64,000 nucleotides of DNA from Novosphingobium profundi (GCF_020524485.1 NZ_JAIVLF010000005.1:186001-250000), one strand, 5' to 3'. Positions 45,962 through 57,930 are shown, counted from the first letter of the stretch. The notes: a model not told the origin generated them from the sequence alone. Translations and numbers: made by a program.

Positions 45962-46954
45962 TCAGGCCTTGCCGACGACGCTTTCGGGAAGGTCGTTGCC
46001 AAAGACGCGCTGGTAGTATTCGGCCACCAGCATGCGCTCGGTCTCGTCGCACTTGTTGAGGAACGAGAGTCGGAAGGCGAAACCCACGTCGTTGAAGATC
46101 GCGGTGTTCTGTGCCCAGGTAATGACGGTACGCGGGCTCATCACGGTGGAGATATCCCCGTTCATGAAGCCCTGGCGCGAGAAGTCGGCGACCTTCACCA
46201 TCTGCGCGATGACTTCGGGGGCGACCTGCGTGACCTTCTTGCTCACGATGTCGACTTCGGTTTCCGAAGGCAGATAGTTGAGGCCGACGACCAGGTTCCA
46301 GCGATCCATCTGCCCCTGGTTGATCTGCTGCGTGCCGTGATAAAGGCCCGAGGTGTCGCCAAGGCCCACCGTGTTGGCCGTCGCGAACAGGCGGAAGTGC
46401 TTGTCCGGGCGGATCACGCGGTTCTGGTCGAGCAGCGTCAGCTTGCCCTCGGTCTCGAGGATGCGCTGGATCACGAACATCACGTCGGGACGGCCCGCGT
46501 CATATTCGTCGAAGACCAGCGCGACCGGGTGCTGCAGCGCCCAGGGAAGCAGGCCTTCGCGAAATTCGGTGACCTGCATGCCATTGCGCAGAACGATCGC
46601 GTCACGCCCGATAAGGTCGATACGGCTGATGTGGGCATCGAGGTTGATGCGGATGCACGGCCAGTTGAGGCGGGCCGCGACCTGTTCGATGTGGGTCGAC
46701 TTGCCGGTGCCGTGATAGCCCTGGACCATCACGCGGCGGTTGTAGGCGAAGCCAGCCAGGATCGCGAGCGTGGTGTCCGGATCGAACACGTAGGTTTCGT
46801 CAAGATCGGGAACGCGCTCGTCCGCTTCGGAGAAGGCAGGCACCTTCATGTCGATGTCGATCCCGAAGGTTTCGCGAACATCCAGTTCGATATCGGGGGC
46901 GGCGAGCACGGTGGCTTCGCGGTTCTCGGCTTGGGTCATCGCTGTCTCTGTCAT
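45962..46954 (-). CDS. cobS: Cobaltochelatase subunit CobS
   Basis: CobS is the AAA+ subunit of the aerobic cobalt chelatase for B12, working with CobT and CobN. The 330-residue protein has Walker [10 protein letters not shown] and Walker [12 protein letters not shown]. Usually cobT follows cobS. No cobT is seen here: a 366-base gap and a GMC oxidoreductase lie in its place. CobS-like ATPases also serve other MoxR/VWA systems, but the sequence itself looks like CobS. Confidence 0.93.
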   Translation of the reverse strand: MTETAMTQAENREATVLAAPDIELDVRETFGIDIDMKVPAFSEADERVPDLDETYVFDPDTTLAILAGFAYNRRVMVQGYHGTGKSTHIEQVAARLNWPCIRINLDAHISRIDLIGRDAIVLRNGMQVTEFREGLLPWALQHPVALVFDEYDAGRPDVMFVIQRILETEGKLTLLDQNRVIRPDKHFRLFATANTVGLGDTSGLYHGTQQINQGQMDRWNLVVGLNYLPSETEVDIVSKKVTQVAPEVIAQMVKVADFSRQGFMNGDISTVMSPRTVITWAQNTAIFNDVGFAFRLSFLNKCDETERMLVAEYYQRVFGNDLPESVVGKA

Positions 46955-47060
46955 CGCGTTACCCGACTAAAGGACAGAGCATCGCACCGCAACATGCTTT
47001 GCACCGCAAAGGCTTTTTCCCGGACCGCTGGTGCCTTGCCCCCATCGCGGTACGAACGAG

Positions 47061-47798
47061 TCAGAGTACTTCGGGACCCGCTTTCGCAAAAAGTCCTGCG
47101 AAGTGGTTGGCAAGAGCCGGATCCCCCGCACAGCGCAGGCCCGTCTCCGGCACGTCACGCTCCGCGCCCGCAAAAAGCACCTCGTGCAGATCGCGCGCAC
47201 TTCGCGCCGTGAAGCGCAGGTCCGGTGCGCGCAGATCCGCGCCTCCGGGATGAATGGTCATCCCGGAGGCGCGAACGCGCGCGGCAAAGCGCTGCTCGGC
47301 AATGTCGAAGGCAACCCACAGATCGAGCTCTCCAATGCGTTCGGGAACCAGCCAAGCCCGCAAGGCAAGCATCAAGGCGACCGGCGTGAGCGGAAGTGCA
47401 TCGCCCTGCACCTCCCCGTTCCGGCGCGCCCAGCGCACGAGCGCGCACAGCACATCCTCAAGCCCCTGGCCCCATTGCGTGAGCCCGTAAGCGCGCGCAG
47501 AAACCGGCGGCGCGAGCAGGCAAGGCTGGACCACGCCGCAGGCCTCCAGCGTCTCGAGCCGCTCGCTCAGGATCTTGGCCGAGAGACCCGGCAAGGCCGC
47601 GCGAATCTCGTTGAAGCGCCGCGCCCCGAGCAGAAGTTCACGCGCGATCAGCAGCGACCAGCGCTCCCCCATGAGCTCAAGCGCCTGCGCGGCCCCGCAG
47701 CCATCCTGGTACCAGCGCCGGGCCTTGTGGGCCGGAGCCTGGGCAAGTGTCGCACCCGCCTTGCCATCCTTCTGACGCGAGATGTCCTGAAGTCCCAT
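47061..47798 (-). CDS. HxlR-family transcriptional regulator with C-terminal extension
   Basis: The 245-residue protein has an HxlR winged helix (residues ~28-125: GCGAAQALELMGERWSLLI, LPGLSAKILSERLETLEACG) and a second domain (~135-245) of unknown role, possibly a ligand-binding unit. It diverges from a GST gene. The ATG at 47798 is directly preceded by a possible operator (47799-47815). Confidence 0.85.
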   Translation of the reverse strand: MGLQDISRQKDGKAGATLAQAPAHKARRWYQDGCGAAQALELMGERWSLLIARELLLGARRFNEIRAALPGLSAKILSERLETLEACGVVQPCLLAPPVSARAYGLTQWGQGLEDVLCALVRWARRNGEVQGDALPLTPVALMLALRAWLVPERIGELDLWVAFDIAEQRFAARVRASGMTIHPGGADLRAPDLRFTARSARDLHEVLFAGAERDVPETGLRCAGDPALANHFAGLFAKAGPEVL

Positions 47799-47815
47799 GG
47801 TTGCAAATGGTAACC
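47799..47815. promoter_or_regulatory. Inverted repeat, possible HxlR operator
   Basis: GGTTGC-AAATG-GTAACC forms a near-perfect inverted repeat immediately upstream of the HxlR ATG and within the HxlR-GST divergent gap. HxlR proteins bind such inverted repeats, so autoregulation and control of the GST are likely; inference. Confidence 0.45.
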
Positions 47816-48004
47816 CTGCGCCCGGCGCGCACAAAACAGGACTGTCTCCGGATCGGAGCGAAAAGGGCCGCTTTGCCCCCGCGATATCCCGGCACGTCGA
47901 CACCTTCGGTCCGCCGCGAAGCGATTGACGGCAGGGGCGCCATGCCGCAGCTTGCCCGAGACGAGGCGTGGCGCCAGGGGTGCGCCGGGCAAGGAGAACG
48001 GTTC

Positions 48005-48637
48005 TTGGCTGACTACACGTTCTACACCAATCCCATGTCGCGCGGACAGATCGCGCGCTGGGCCCTGCACGAAGTCGAAGCCGACTACGATCAGGAACTG
48101 GTCGACTGGAGCGCCAAGAGCGCCGACTTCCTCGCCGCGAACCCGATGGGCAAGGTGCCCACCCTCATCCATCACGCCAACGAAGGCCCGCGCGTGGTGA
48201 GCGAGGCCGCCGCCGTCTGCCTCTATCTTGCCGAGATGCACCCCGAAGCCGAACTCTTGCCCGACGACACGCAGATGGCGGACTACTACCGCTGGACCTT
48301 TTTCTGCGCAGGCCCCGTCGACCAGGCCCTCACCGCCAAGGCACTGGGCTTCGGCCCCTCCGATACGCGGCAGGAAGGCCTCGTCAGCTTCGGCAATTTC
48401 GAGCGCCTGATCGCCACGCTCGATCACCTGCTGGAAGACCGCATGTGGGTGTGCGGTGAACGCTTCACGATGGCCGATGTCTATGTCGGGAGCTCGATCG
48501 ATTGGGGGCTCAACTTCGGCCTGCTCCCCCCCAACGAGTCCTTCGTTGCCTATACTGAGCGTTGCCAGGCCCGCAGCGCCTACAAGGAGGCCAAGGCCAT
48601 CGACGGCGCACTGATCGCCAAGTCCGACAAGGCGTAA
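48005..48637 (+). CDS. Glutathione S-transferase-like protein
   Basis: The 210-residue protein has a thioredoxin-like N-terminal half (ADYTFYTNPMSRGQIARWAL, KVPTLIHHAN, VVSEAAAVCLYLAE) and an all-helical half (FTMADVYVGSSIDWGL). The start is TTG 48005 with AAGGAG eight bases upstream; upstream codons in that frame do not match. It is likely a detoxification enzyme controlled by the divergent HxlR regulator. Confidence 0.9.
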   Translation: MADYTFYTNPMSRGQIARWALHEVEADYDQELVDWSAKSADFLAANPMGKVPTLIHHANEGPRVVSEAAAVCLYLAEMHPEAELLPDDTQMADYYRWTFFCAGPVDQALTAKALGFGPSDTRQEGLVSFGNFERLIATLDHLLEDRMWVCGERFTMADVYVGSSIDWGLNFGLLPPNESFVAYTERCQARSAYKEAKAIDGALIAKSDKA

Positions 48638-48667
48638 GGCACCTGTCCATCAAAGGAGTGTGATGCG

Positions 48668-49150
48668 ATGCTGAGCGGAGAGGAAGGCGGCTGCGACTGT
48701 GGCAAGGTACGCTATCGGCTCGAGGCCGAACCCATCGTCACCAAGTGCTGCCACTGCCATGCCTGCCAACGCCAGACCGGCAGCGCCTTTGCCCTCAACC
48801 TCGTGATCGAAACCGCGCACATCACCCTGCTCGGCGAATCCCCCGAAGCGGTGGAAATGCCCACCGAGAGCGGGCACGGGCAGGCGAACTTCCGCTGCCC
48901 CCACTGCCGCATCTCGCTGTGGTCCACATTCCACCAGGCCGGAGACAAGGCCCGTTTCGTGCGGGCAGGTACCCTCGACAACACGCACGCCGTGGTTCCC
49001 GATCTGCATATCTTCACCAAGGCCAAGCAGGACTGGGTGGTCGTCCCCGAAGGCGCCGAGGCCTTCGAGGCCTTCTACAGCGGCAAGGACGTGCCGCGCG
49101 TGTTCGGCGAGGCCAACGCGGCGCGCTGGAAGGCCGTGCTGGAGCGCTGA
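48668..49150 (+). CDS. GFA-family (Gfa-like CENP-V) zinc protein
   Basis: The 160-residue protein carries the GFA zinc motifs: GGCDCGKVRY, KCCHCHACQRQTGSAF and FRCPHCRISLW. The name comes from glutathione-dependent formaldehyde-activating enzyme, but most members have no proven activity. GGAG precedes the ATG. Its place after the GST suggests a shared detoxification role. Confidence 0.92.
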   Translation: MLSGEEGGCDCGKVRYRLEAEPIVTKCCHCHACQRQTGSAFALNLVIETAHITLLGESPEAVEMPTESGHGQANFRCPHCRISLWSTFHQAGDKARFVRAGTLDNTHAVVPDLHIFTKAKQDWVVVPEGAEAFEAFYSGKDVPRVFGEANAARWKAVLER

Positions 49151-49181
49151 CAGTCAGCGCTAAGGCAAGGGAAGTATGCTT

Positions 49182-49310
49182 TTTCAAGGGGCCATCGCCC
49201 CTTGACCCCCAAATGGGCAACCTCATCATTCTCAGCCAGCGCGGCGCGTGAGAGGTGAGCCAGACAGTTTTGGGAGCCCGAGGGCGATGGCCCTCGGAAG
49301 TCACTCCTTC
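49182..49310. repeat. Structured intergenic repeat, copy B (about 129 bp)
   Basis: Same ends as copy A at 20043-20170 (TTTCAAGGGGCCATCGCCCC at the start, GGGCGATGGCCCTCGGAA at the end). The middle is different in sequence but again pairs, with compensatory changes. It lies between the GFA gene and the convergent DnaJ-like gene, just as copy A lies between converging genes. Confidence 0.8.
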
Positions 49311-49330
49311 AAACTCTTCTACTCCACTTC

Positions 49331-49972
49331 TCAGGCGAAGGCCGCCGCTTTCTTGAGCAGGTTGTAGGCCTCAACCACCTTCTGCAGTTTCTCGGCGTGG
49401 CCATGATCGCCGCCATTCTGGTCCGGGTGGTACTGGCGCAAGAGGCGGGTATAGCGCATGCGCATCGTCTTGCGGTCGACATCGAGTTCGAGGCCGAGAA
49501 CCTTCAAGGCACCGCGTTCGGCCGCCGTAAAGCGGGCGTTGGCACGCATCTCGTCCTGGACCTCGCTTCGTCGGCGCTTGACGTGCTGGCGTGCGCGGGC
49601 CTGGATCGCTTCCAGAGGATCGGAAAAATGCGCCCAGTGCGGCGCGCCATCGACTGTTTCCTCGGGGCGGAAGGCGCGCGCGGTGTGCTCCCAGCCATGC
49701 AGCGGGGACTGCGCCCGGAATATCTCCTCGGCCTCCATGCCCTCGAAATAGTCGTAGCCGGCGTTGAACTCGCGCACGTGTTCAAGGCAGAACCACCGGT
49801 AGTCGCCCGGCCCGTCGAAACTGGGCGAACGCGAGCCCGGCGCGCGAAATTCGCCCGCCTCTTCACATCCCGGCCAGCTGCATTCGCGCCCGTCGGAATC
49901 GTATCTTCCATGAAATCTATGCTGTCTCACCCGCTTCAAGATGGGCGAAACAGTCGCTAAATGAAACCCCAT
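49331..49972 (-). CDS. DnaJ-domain protein (CobS-linked family)
   Basis: The 213-residue protein has a zinc-like N-terminal stretch (CSWPGCEEAGEFRAPG, then WFCLEHVREFN), and a C-terminal J domain with the HPD tripeptide (LLRQYHPDQNGGD). The family sits between bolA and cobS/cobT in many alphaproteobacteria. The start is uncertain: ATG 49972 overlaps bolA's ATG in CATG; a GTG at 49930 would drop 14 residues. Confidence 0.88.
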   Translation of the reverse strand: MGFHLATVSPILKRVRQHRFHGRYDSDGRECSWPGCEEAGEFRAPGSRSPSFDGPGDYRWFCLEHVREFNAGYDYFEGMEAEEIFRAQSPLHGWEHTARAFRPEETVDGAPHWAHFSDPLEAIQARARQHVKRRRSEVQDEMRANARFTAAERGALKVLGLELDVDRKTMRMRYTRLLRQYHPDQNGGDHGHAEKLQKVVEAYNLLKKAAAFA

Positions 49973-50243
49973 GACCGGACCTATCGCCCAGGAAATCGCC
50001 CAGCGCCTGACCGCTGCCCTTGCTCCCACCCAGCTTGAGATCGTCAACGACTCGGCCCATCACGCGGGCCACATGGGCGATGACGGCACGGGCGAATCGC
50101 ACTTCACAATCCATATCGAAAGTGCGCAATTTGAAGGCGTTTCGCGCCTCCAGCGCCAGCGCATGGTGAACGCTGCGCTGGGCGACATTCCCGGCGAGCG
50201 GGTCCATGCTCTTGCCATCAAGGCGCGCGCGCCCGGCGAGTGA
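49971..50243 (+). CDS. bolA: BolA-family protein
   Basis: The 90-residue BolA protein has NDSAHHAGHMG with the histidines that ligate Fe-S clusters with monothiol glutaredoxins, and VNAALGDIPGERVHALAIKA. It acts in iron metabolism and stress. Its ATG overlaps that of the divergent DnaJ-like gene. Confidence 0.95.
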   Translation: MTGPIAQEIAQRLTAALAPTQLEIVNDSAHHAGHMGDDGTGESHFTIHIESAQFEGVSRLQRQRMVNAALGDIPGERVHALAIKARAPGE

Positions 50244-50350
50244 TCGCGGCCTGCGAATTTGCCTCGCGATTCTGGCGATGACAGCCATCGCCAAAATCGC
50301 GGGCTTCTGCAGGTTGCCCTTTGGCCTGCGTGCGCCTAAATGCGCGCACC

Positions 50351-51007
50351 ATGCCGACACCTTTGACCTTTGCCGTGCCCAAGGGGCGTATTCTCGATGA
50401 AGCTCTGCCGCTGATGGCGCGCGCAGGCGTTGTTCCCGACGCCGAGTTTCACGATAAGAAGTCGCGCGCGCTTTCCTTTGCGTGCGAGAACAGCGACATG
50501 CGCCTCATCCGCGTGCGCGCGTTCGACGTCGCGACGTTCGTCGCGCATGGCGCGGCGCAAGTCGGCATCGTCGGTTCGGACGTGGTCGAGGAGTTCAATT
50601 ACCCCGATCTCTACGCGCCGGTCGATCTCGACATCGGGCACTGTCACCTTTCGGTCGCCGAGATCAAGGGCGAGCAGACCGACACGCTGCCCTCGCACCT
50701 GCGCGTCGCCAGCAAGTATCCCAACCTCACCCGCCGCCACTTTGAAAAGCTGGGCGTGCAGGCCGAGGTCGTGAAGCTCAACGGCGCGATGGAACTGGCC
50801 CCGACGCTCGGCCTCTCCAGCCGGATCGTCGACCTTGTCTCGACCGGACGGACCCTGAAGGAAAACGGCCTCATCGAGACGAGCAAGATCCTCGATATCT
50901 CCGCGCGCCTCATCGTCAACCGCGCCGCGCTCAAGACCGACGAGCGCGTGGCCGCCCTCGTCGATGCCTTCCGCGCCGCCGTCGCGCGCGAGAAGGAAGC
51001 CGCCTGA
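50351..51007 (+). CDS. hisG: ATP phosphoribosyltransferase, short form
   Basis: The first enzyme of histidine synthesis. The 218-residue length is the short form, which needs HisZ as a regulatory partner; hisZ is not in this window. Motifs: [28 protein letters not shown], and [14 protein letters not shown]. The ATG is at 50351. The stop shares bases with hisD (TGATG). Confidence 0.96.
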   Translation: MPTPLTFAVPKGRILDEALPLMARAGVVPDAEFHDKKSRALSFACENSDMRLIRVRAFDVATFVAHGAAQVGIVGSDVVEEFNYPDLYAPVDLDIGHCHLSVAEIKGEQTDTLPSHLRVASKYPNLTRRHFEKLGVQAEVVKLNGAMELAPTLGLSSRIVDLVSTGRTLKENGLIETSKILDISARLIVNRAALKTDERVAALVDAFRAAVAREKEAA

Positions 51008-52296
51008 TGCTGCGCCTTTCCACCCGCGATCCCGGCTTCGAGGAGGCGTTCGCACGCGTCGTCGATGACCGGCGCGAAAGCGCGACCGACGTTGCCGCCG
51101 ATGTCGCCGCGATCCTCAAGGATGTGCGCACGCGCGGCGATGTTGCGCTCGCTGAACTGACCGCGAAGTTCGACGGCCACGATCTCGACGCCACGGGCTG
51201 GCAGGTCTCGGCGCAGGACTGCAAGGCCGCCTTCGACGCGCTCGACACCGACCTTCGCACCGCGCTCGAACTCGCCGCAGCCCGCATCCGCGCCTACCAT
51301 GAGGCCCAGCTGCCCGAGAACCGCGACTACACCGATGCCGCCGGCGTGCGCCTGGGCGCGGTCTGGCGCGGGGTCGATGCGGCCGGTCTCTACGTGCCGG
51401 GTGGGCGCGCTGCCTACCCCTCCTCGATGCTGATGAACGCCATTCCCGCCAAGGTTGCGGGCGTGGAGCGTCTCGTCGTCGTCACCCCGACCCCCAAGGG
51501 TGAGGTAAATGCGCTCGTGCTCGCCGCCGCGCACCTCGCCGGTGTCGACGAAGTCTGGCGCGTGGGTGGGGCCCACGCAGTGGGCGCGCTTGCTTATGGC
51601 ACCGAGCGCATTGCGCCGGTCGACGTCATCACTGGCCCGGGCAATGCCTGGGTCGCCGAAGCCAAGCGCCAGCTTTACGGCGTCGTCGGCATCGACATGG
51701 TTGCAGGGCCGAGCGAAATCCTCGTGATCGCGGATGGCAAGAACGACCCCGTTCACACCGCCGCCGACCTTCTCAGCCAGGCCGAGCACGACCCGACCTC
51801 ACAGTCGATCCTCATCACCGACGATGCGGCATTCGCCGATGCCGTCGCCAAGGCCGTCGAGAGTGAGCTCTCCAAGCTTTCGACCGAAGGTACCGCGCGC
51901 ACCTCGTGGAACGACAACGGCGTCATCGTCGTGGTCGAGAATTTCGACGAGGCGCCTGCACTCGCCAATCGCCTCGCTGCCGAACACGTCGAGATCGCCA
52001 CCGACGATCCCGAAGTGATCTTTGCCAGGATCCGCCACGCAGGGTCGGTGTTCCTCGGGCGCATGACCCCCGAAGCGGTCGGGGACTATGTCGCTGGCCC
52101 GAACCACGTTCTTCCCACCGGGCGCCGCGCGCGCTTCTCCTCGGGGCTTTCCGTGCTGGATTTCATGAAGCGCACCAGCTTCATCCAGCTTGACGAAGCC
52201 GCCCTTGGCGCCGTCGGCCCCGCCGCCGTGGCGCTGGCCGAGGCCGAGGGTCTTCCCGCGCACGCCCGCTCCGTTTCCGTAAGGCTTGAAAAGTAA
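51007..52296 (+). CDS. hisD: Histidinol dehydrogenase
   Basis: HisD performs the last two oxidations of histidine synthesis with zinc. Of 429 residues, it has LYVPGGRAAYPSSMLMNA, the glycine-rich GVDEVWRVGGAHAVGALAYG, DVITGPGNAWVAEAKR, and AGPSEILVIAD. It overlaps hisG by one base and nusB by one base (TAATG). Confidence 0.97.
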   Translation: MLRLSTRDPGFEEAFARVVDDRRESATDVAADVAAILKDVRTRGDVALAELTAKFDGHDLDATGWQVSAQDCKAAFDALDTDLRTALELAAARIRAYHEAQLPENRDYTDAAGVRLGAVWRGVDAAGLYVPGGRAAYPSSMLMNAIPAKVAGVERLVVVTPTPKGEVNALVLAAAHLAGVDEVWRVGGAHAVGALAYGTERIAPVDVITGPGNAWVAEAKRQLYGVVGIDMVAGPSEILVIADGKNDPVHTAADLLSQAEHDPTSQSILITDDAAFADAVAKAVESELSKLSTEGTARTSWNDNGVIVVVENFDEAPALANRLAAEHVEIATDDPEVIFARIRHAGSVFLGRMTPEAVGDYVAGPNHVLPTGRRARFSSGLSVLDFMKRTSFIQLDEAALGAVGPAAVALAEAEGLPAHARSVSVRLEK

Positions 52297-52739
52297 TGTC
52301 CGGTTCCAAGAAATCGCGGGCTGCCGCCCGTCTCGCCGCCGTCCAGGCGCTCTACCAGTTCGACATGGAAGGCACGCCCCAGGCCAGCCTCCTCGACGAA
52401 TTCCGCCGCCATCGCCTCGGCATGGAAATCGACGACGAGAAGTTTGCCGATGCGGACATCCCCTTCTTCGACGACGTGGTGAAGGGCGTGATCGCGCGCC
52501 GCGACGAAATCGATGAAGCGCTCTCGGCCAAGCTGGCCGAAGGCTGGGCCCTCACCCGCCTCGACAAGACCATGCTGCAGATCCTGCGCGCTGGTGCCTA
52601 CGAACTGATGGCCCGCGCCGATGTGCCGACCGGTGCGGTCATCACCGAGTACGTCGATGTTGCCCACGCCTTCTTCGACGAGCGCGAAGCCAAGTTCGTG
52701 AACGGCGTCCTCGACGCGGTCGCGAAGTCGGTCCGCTAA
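52296..52739 (+). CDS. nusB: Transcription antitermination factor NusB
   Basis: NusB (147 residues) works with NusE at boxA in rRNA antitermination. The family start SRAAARLAAVQALYQFDM and end ITEYVDVAHAFFDEREAKFVNGVLD are present. It follows hisD with an overlapping stop/start and precedes thiL. Confidence 0.96.
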   Translation: MSGSKKSRAAARLAAVQALYQFDMEGTPQASLLDEFRRHRLGMEIDDEKFADADIPFFDDVVKGVIARRDEIDEALSAKLAEGWALTRLDKTMLQILRAGAYELMARADVPTGAVITEYVDVAHAFFDEREAKFVNGVLDAVAKSVR

Positions 52740-52791
52740 GCCCGATACCCGGATTGACCGGAGCATCGCGTTCCGGTCTATCCTCTTTTCC

Positions 52792-53751
52792 ATGAGCTCC
52801 GAAACCGCCTTCATCTCGGCGCTGCGCAACCTTGCCTCCAGCACCGCTGCGCGCGGGCTGATGGACGATGCCGCCGTCCTGAACGTGGGCGGCGCGGATC
52901 TCGTCCTGACCATGGACACCGTGGTCGAGAGCGTGCATTTTCTTCCCGACGATCCGGCGCAGGACGTGGCCTGGAAGCTGGTTGCAGTCAACGCCTCGGA
53001 CCTTTCGGCCAAAGGCGCCCTGCCGCTCGGCTGCCTCTATTCGCACGCGCTGGGCGAGGACGCGTGGGACACCGCCTTCCTGGAAGGACTGGGCGAAGCC
53101 TGCCGCCATTTCGCGCTCCCCCTGCTGGGCGGGGACACCGTGCGCATGCCTGCTGGTGCGCCGCGCAGCTTCTCACTGACCGCACTGGGCCAAGGCCCCG
53201 AAGGCACCGAGCCGCCCGCCCGCACGATGGCGCGCGTCGGCGATATCGTGTGGGTCAGCGGGTCCATCGGCGATTCCGGGCTCGGCCTCGACATCCTGCT
53301 GGGAACACAAACGGCAACCGGGCCAGAAGCGCAATGGCTGACGGCGCGCTACCGCCGCCCCATGCCCCTCACCCCGCTCGGCCCGGCGCTTGCGCCCTAC
53401 GTTCATGCGATGATGGATGTCTCGGATGGCCTCCTCGTCGACCTCTCGCGCCTGGCGAATGCCAGCCATGTCGGCGCCCGGATCGACCTTGGCGCCATAC
53501 CGCTGTCTCCGGCCTACGCCGCGATTGCCGGAACCACGTGCGAAGTCCGCATGAACGCGGCCTGTGCGGGCGATGACTACGTCCTGCTCTTCACCGCGCC
53601 GCCGGAAAACACGGCCGACATCGAAGCGATCACCAAGGCCACGGGCGGCTCGGTACGTGCGCTCGGCGCGATCCAGGCCGAGGCAGGCCTGCGCCTCACC
53701 TGCGAGGGCACGGATATCCCCCTTCCCGCCCACCTTGGCTACGAGCACTGA
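52792..53751 (+). CDS. thiL: Thiamine-monophosphate kinase
   Basis: ThiL makes thiamine diphosphate from thiamine phosphate. The 319-residue protein has DDAAVLNVGGADLVLTMDTV, VNASDLSAKGALP, LGGDTVR, MMDVSDGLLVDLSRL. It lies after nusB, the usual order, with a 52-base gap. Confidence 0.95.
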   Translation: MSSETAFISALRNLASSTAARGLMDDAAVLNVGGADLVLTMDTVVESVHFLPDDPAQDVAWKLVAVNASDLSAKGALPLGCLYSHALGEDAWDTAFLEGLGEACRHFALPLLGGDTVRMPAGAPRSFSLTALGQGPEGTEPPARTMARVGDIVWVSGSIGDSGLGLDILLGTQTATGPEAQWLTARYRRPMPLTPLGPALAPYVHAMMDVSDGLLVDLSRLANASHVGARIDLGAIPLSPAYAAIAGTTCEVRMNAACAGDDYVLLFTAPPENTADIEAITKATGGSVRALGAIQAEAGLRLTCEGTDIPLPAHLGYEH

Positions 53752-53867
53752 CCTCCCCCCCTGACAAGCAACTTGCCAGTTTCCCGGCACAGGCGTAGCT
53801 CTGAAAGCACCTGAGCGGGCAAAACCCGCCGCAAGAACGATAATAACAGTGGGAAGGGGACAATCGC

Positions 53868-55970
<2,103 letters not shown>

Positions 55971-55986
55971 GCGCACGCCCTGTCGA

Positions 55987-57930
55987 TCACCCTCCCGGGT
56001 GGTAGAAGTCGTAGATCGTCCGAGCCACGGCCGCACTGACGCCGGGCGCACGTTGCAGGTCTTCCAGGCTCGCCGCGCGCACCTTGCCTGCTGTCCCGAA
56101 ATGCAGCAGCAGCGCGCGCTTGCGCGCCGGGCCAATGCCCGGGATCTCGTCGAGCGGGCTCGCCGTGATGGCGCGGCTGCGCTTGGCGCGGTGCGCCCCG
56201 ATGACGTAGCGGTGGACCTCGTCGCGCAGGCGCTGCAGGTAGAACAGCACCGGGGAATTGACCGGAAGCATTTTCTCGCGCCCATCGGGGAAATGGAACA
56301 CCTCGCGCCCCTCGCGCCCGTGGTGCGGGCCCTTGGCAATGGCGATCAAGGTCACGTCCTCGACGCCCAGCTCCTCCAGGGCTTCCTTGACCGCGCTCAT
56401 CTGCCCCTTGCCACCGTCGATCAGGACAAGATCGGGCCAGGTGCCGCTTTCGCGGTCCGGGTCCTCCTCCATCGCACGGCCGAAACGGCGGGTCATCACC
56501 TCGCGCATCATCGCATAGTCATCGTTCGACTGCGCCTCGCGGATATTGAACTTGCGGTACTGGTTCTTGATGTAGCCCTCGGGCCCCGCCACGATCATCG
56601 CGCCCAAAGCCTTGGTGCCCTGAATGTGCGAGTTGTCGTAGACCTCGATACGCTGCGGGATCTCGGGAAGTTCGAGGAACTCGGCCATCTCGCGCATGAC
56701 CTTGGCCTGCGTGCCGCGTTCGGCCAGCCGCCTCTCCAAGGCCTCGACCGCGTTGCGCGTGGCCTGTTCGATCAGGCGGCGGCGCGATCCACGCTGGGGC
56801 ACCAAGATTTCCACCTTGTGCCCGGCCAGTTCGCGGAAGGCTTCGGAGAGCAGGTCGTTCTCGGGAATTTCGCGGTCAACCAGGATCACCTTGGCCGGCG
56901 GCACTTCCTCGTAGAACTGGGTGAGGAAGCTCTGCAGCACCTGATCGTCAGAGAGGCCCTCGGTGTGGGTCGGGAAGAAGGCGCGGTGGCCCCAGTTCTG
57001 CCCGCCGCGGATGAAGAAGGCCTGGATGCCGACCTGCCCATTGTTCACCGCCATCGCAAAGATGTCGGCGCTATCGAGACCCTCGGCGTTGATCGCCTGG
57101 CTACCCTGAATGAAGGTCGCCGCGCGCAGGCGGTCACGCAGCATCGCGGCGCGCTCGAAGTCGAGCGCTTCGGCGGCCTCGGCCATCTGCGCCTCGATCT
57201 TGCGCTGCACGGCGTTGGACTTGCCCCCCAGGAAATCCTTCGCCTCGCGCACCAGTTCTGCGTAGCCCGCCTCATCGATGCGGCCTACGCACGGCGCTGA
57301 ACAGCGCTTGATCTGGTAGAGCAGGCAGGGGCGATCACGGCGCGCAAAAAAGCTGTCAGTACAGCTCCTTAGAAGAAACAGCTTCTGAAGTGCATTAATC
57401 GTCGTATTGACCGATCCCGCGCTGGCGAAAGGGCCATAATAGTTGCCCTTGGCCTTACGCGCACCGCGGTGTTTCATGATCCGCGGATACTCGTGATCGG
57501 CGCGCAGAAGGATGAAGGGGAACGACTTGTCGTCGCGCAAAAGCACGTTGTAGGCGGGCCGGAAGCGCTTGATGAGCTGCGCTTCCAGAAGCAGCGCCTC
57601 GGCCTCGGAATTGGTCGTGACGATGGTCATCGAGCGGGTCTGGCTGACCATGCGCTGGAGGCGCGAGGGCAGACGTTCCCACTGCGTGTAGTTGGCAACG
57701 CGGTTGCGCAGCACACGGGCCTTGCCGACGTACAGGACCTCGCCGCGCGAATCCTGCATGCGGTACACGCCCGGGCGCGTGGGCAGCGTGCGCACGGTAT
57801 CGCGGATCACCTCGACACCGGCTTCCAGGTCAGGCTTGTCCGACCCACGCACGGTGGAGGTGGCCCGATCCTCGTTGAAGCGTTCGGTGCCCTGGGGAGT
57901 TTCCGGAGTTCCGGCCGGTGTTCGCGACAT
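55987..57930 (-). CDS. uvrC: Excinuclease ABC subunit C
   Basis: UvrC makes both incisions in nucleotide excision repair. The 647-residue protein has an N-terminal GIY-YIG nuclease (RPGVYRMQD, EVLYVGKARVL), a UVR region, and C-terminal RNase H-like and HhH domains (IEVYDNSHIQGTKALGAM, IPGIGPARKRALLLHFG). The ATG at 57930 has GGAGG just ahead. Earlier codons in frame are not family-like. Confidence 0.95.
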   Translation of the reverse strand: MSRTPAGTPETPQGTERFNEDRATSTVRGSDKPDLEAGVEVIRDTVRTLPTRPGVYRMQDSRGEVLYVGKARVLRNRVANYTQWERLPSRLQRMVSQTRSMTIVTTNSEAEALLLEAQLIKRFRPAYNVLLRDDKSFPFILLRADHEYPRIMKHRGARKAKGNYYGPFASAGSVNTTINALQKLFLLRSCTDSFFARRDRPCLLYQIKRCSAPCVGRIDEAGYAELVREAKDFLGGKSNAVQRKIEAQMAEAAEALDFERAAMLRDRLRAATFIQGSQAINAEGLDSADIFAMAVNNGQVGIQAFFIRGGQNWGHRAFFPTHTEGLSDDQVLQSFLTQFYEEVPPAKVILVDREIPENDLLSEAFRELAGHKVEILVPQRGSRRRLIEQATRNAVEALERRLAERGTQAKVMREMAEFLELPEIPQRIEVYDNSHIQGTKALGAMIVAGPEGYIKNQYRKFNIREAQSNDDYAMMREVMTRRFGRAMEEDPDRESGTWPDLVLIDGGKGQMSAVKEALEELGVEDVTLIAIAKGPHHGREGREVFHFPDGREKMLPVNSPVLFYLQRLRDEVHRYVIGAHRAKRSRAITASPLDEIPGIGPARKRALLLHFGTAGKVRAASLEDLQRAPGVSAAVARTIYDFYHPGG

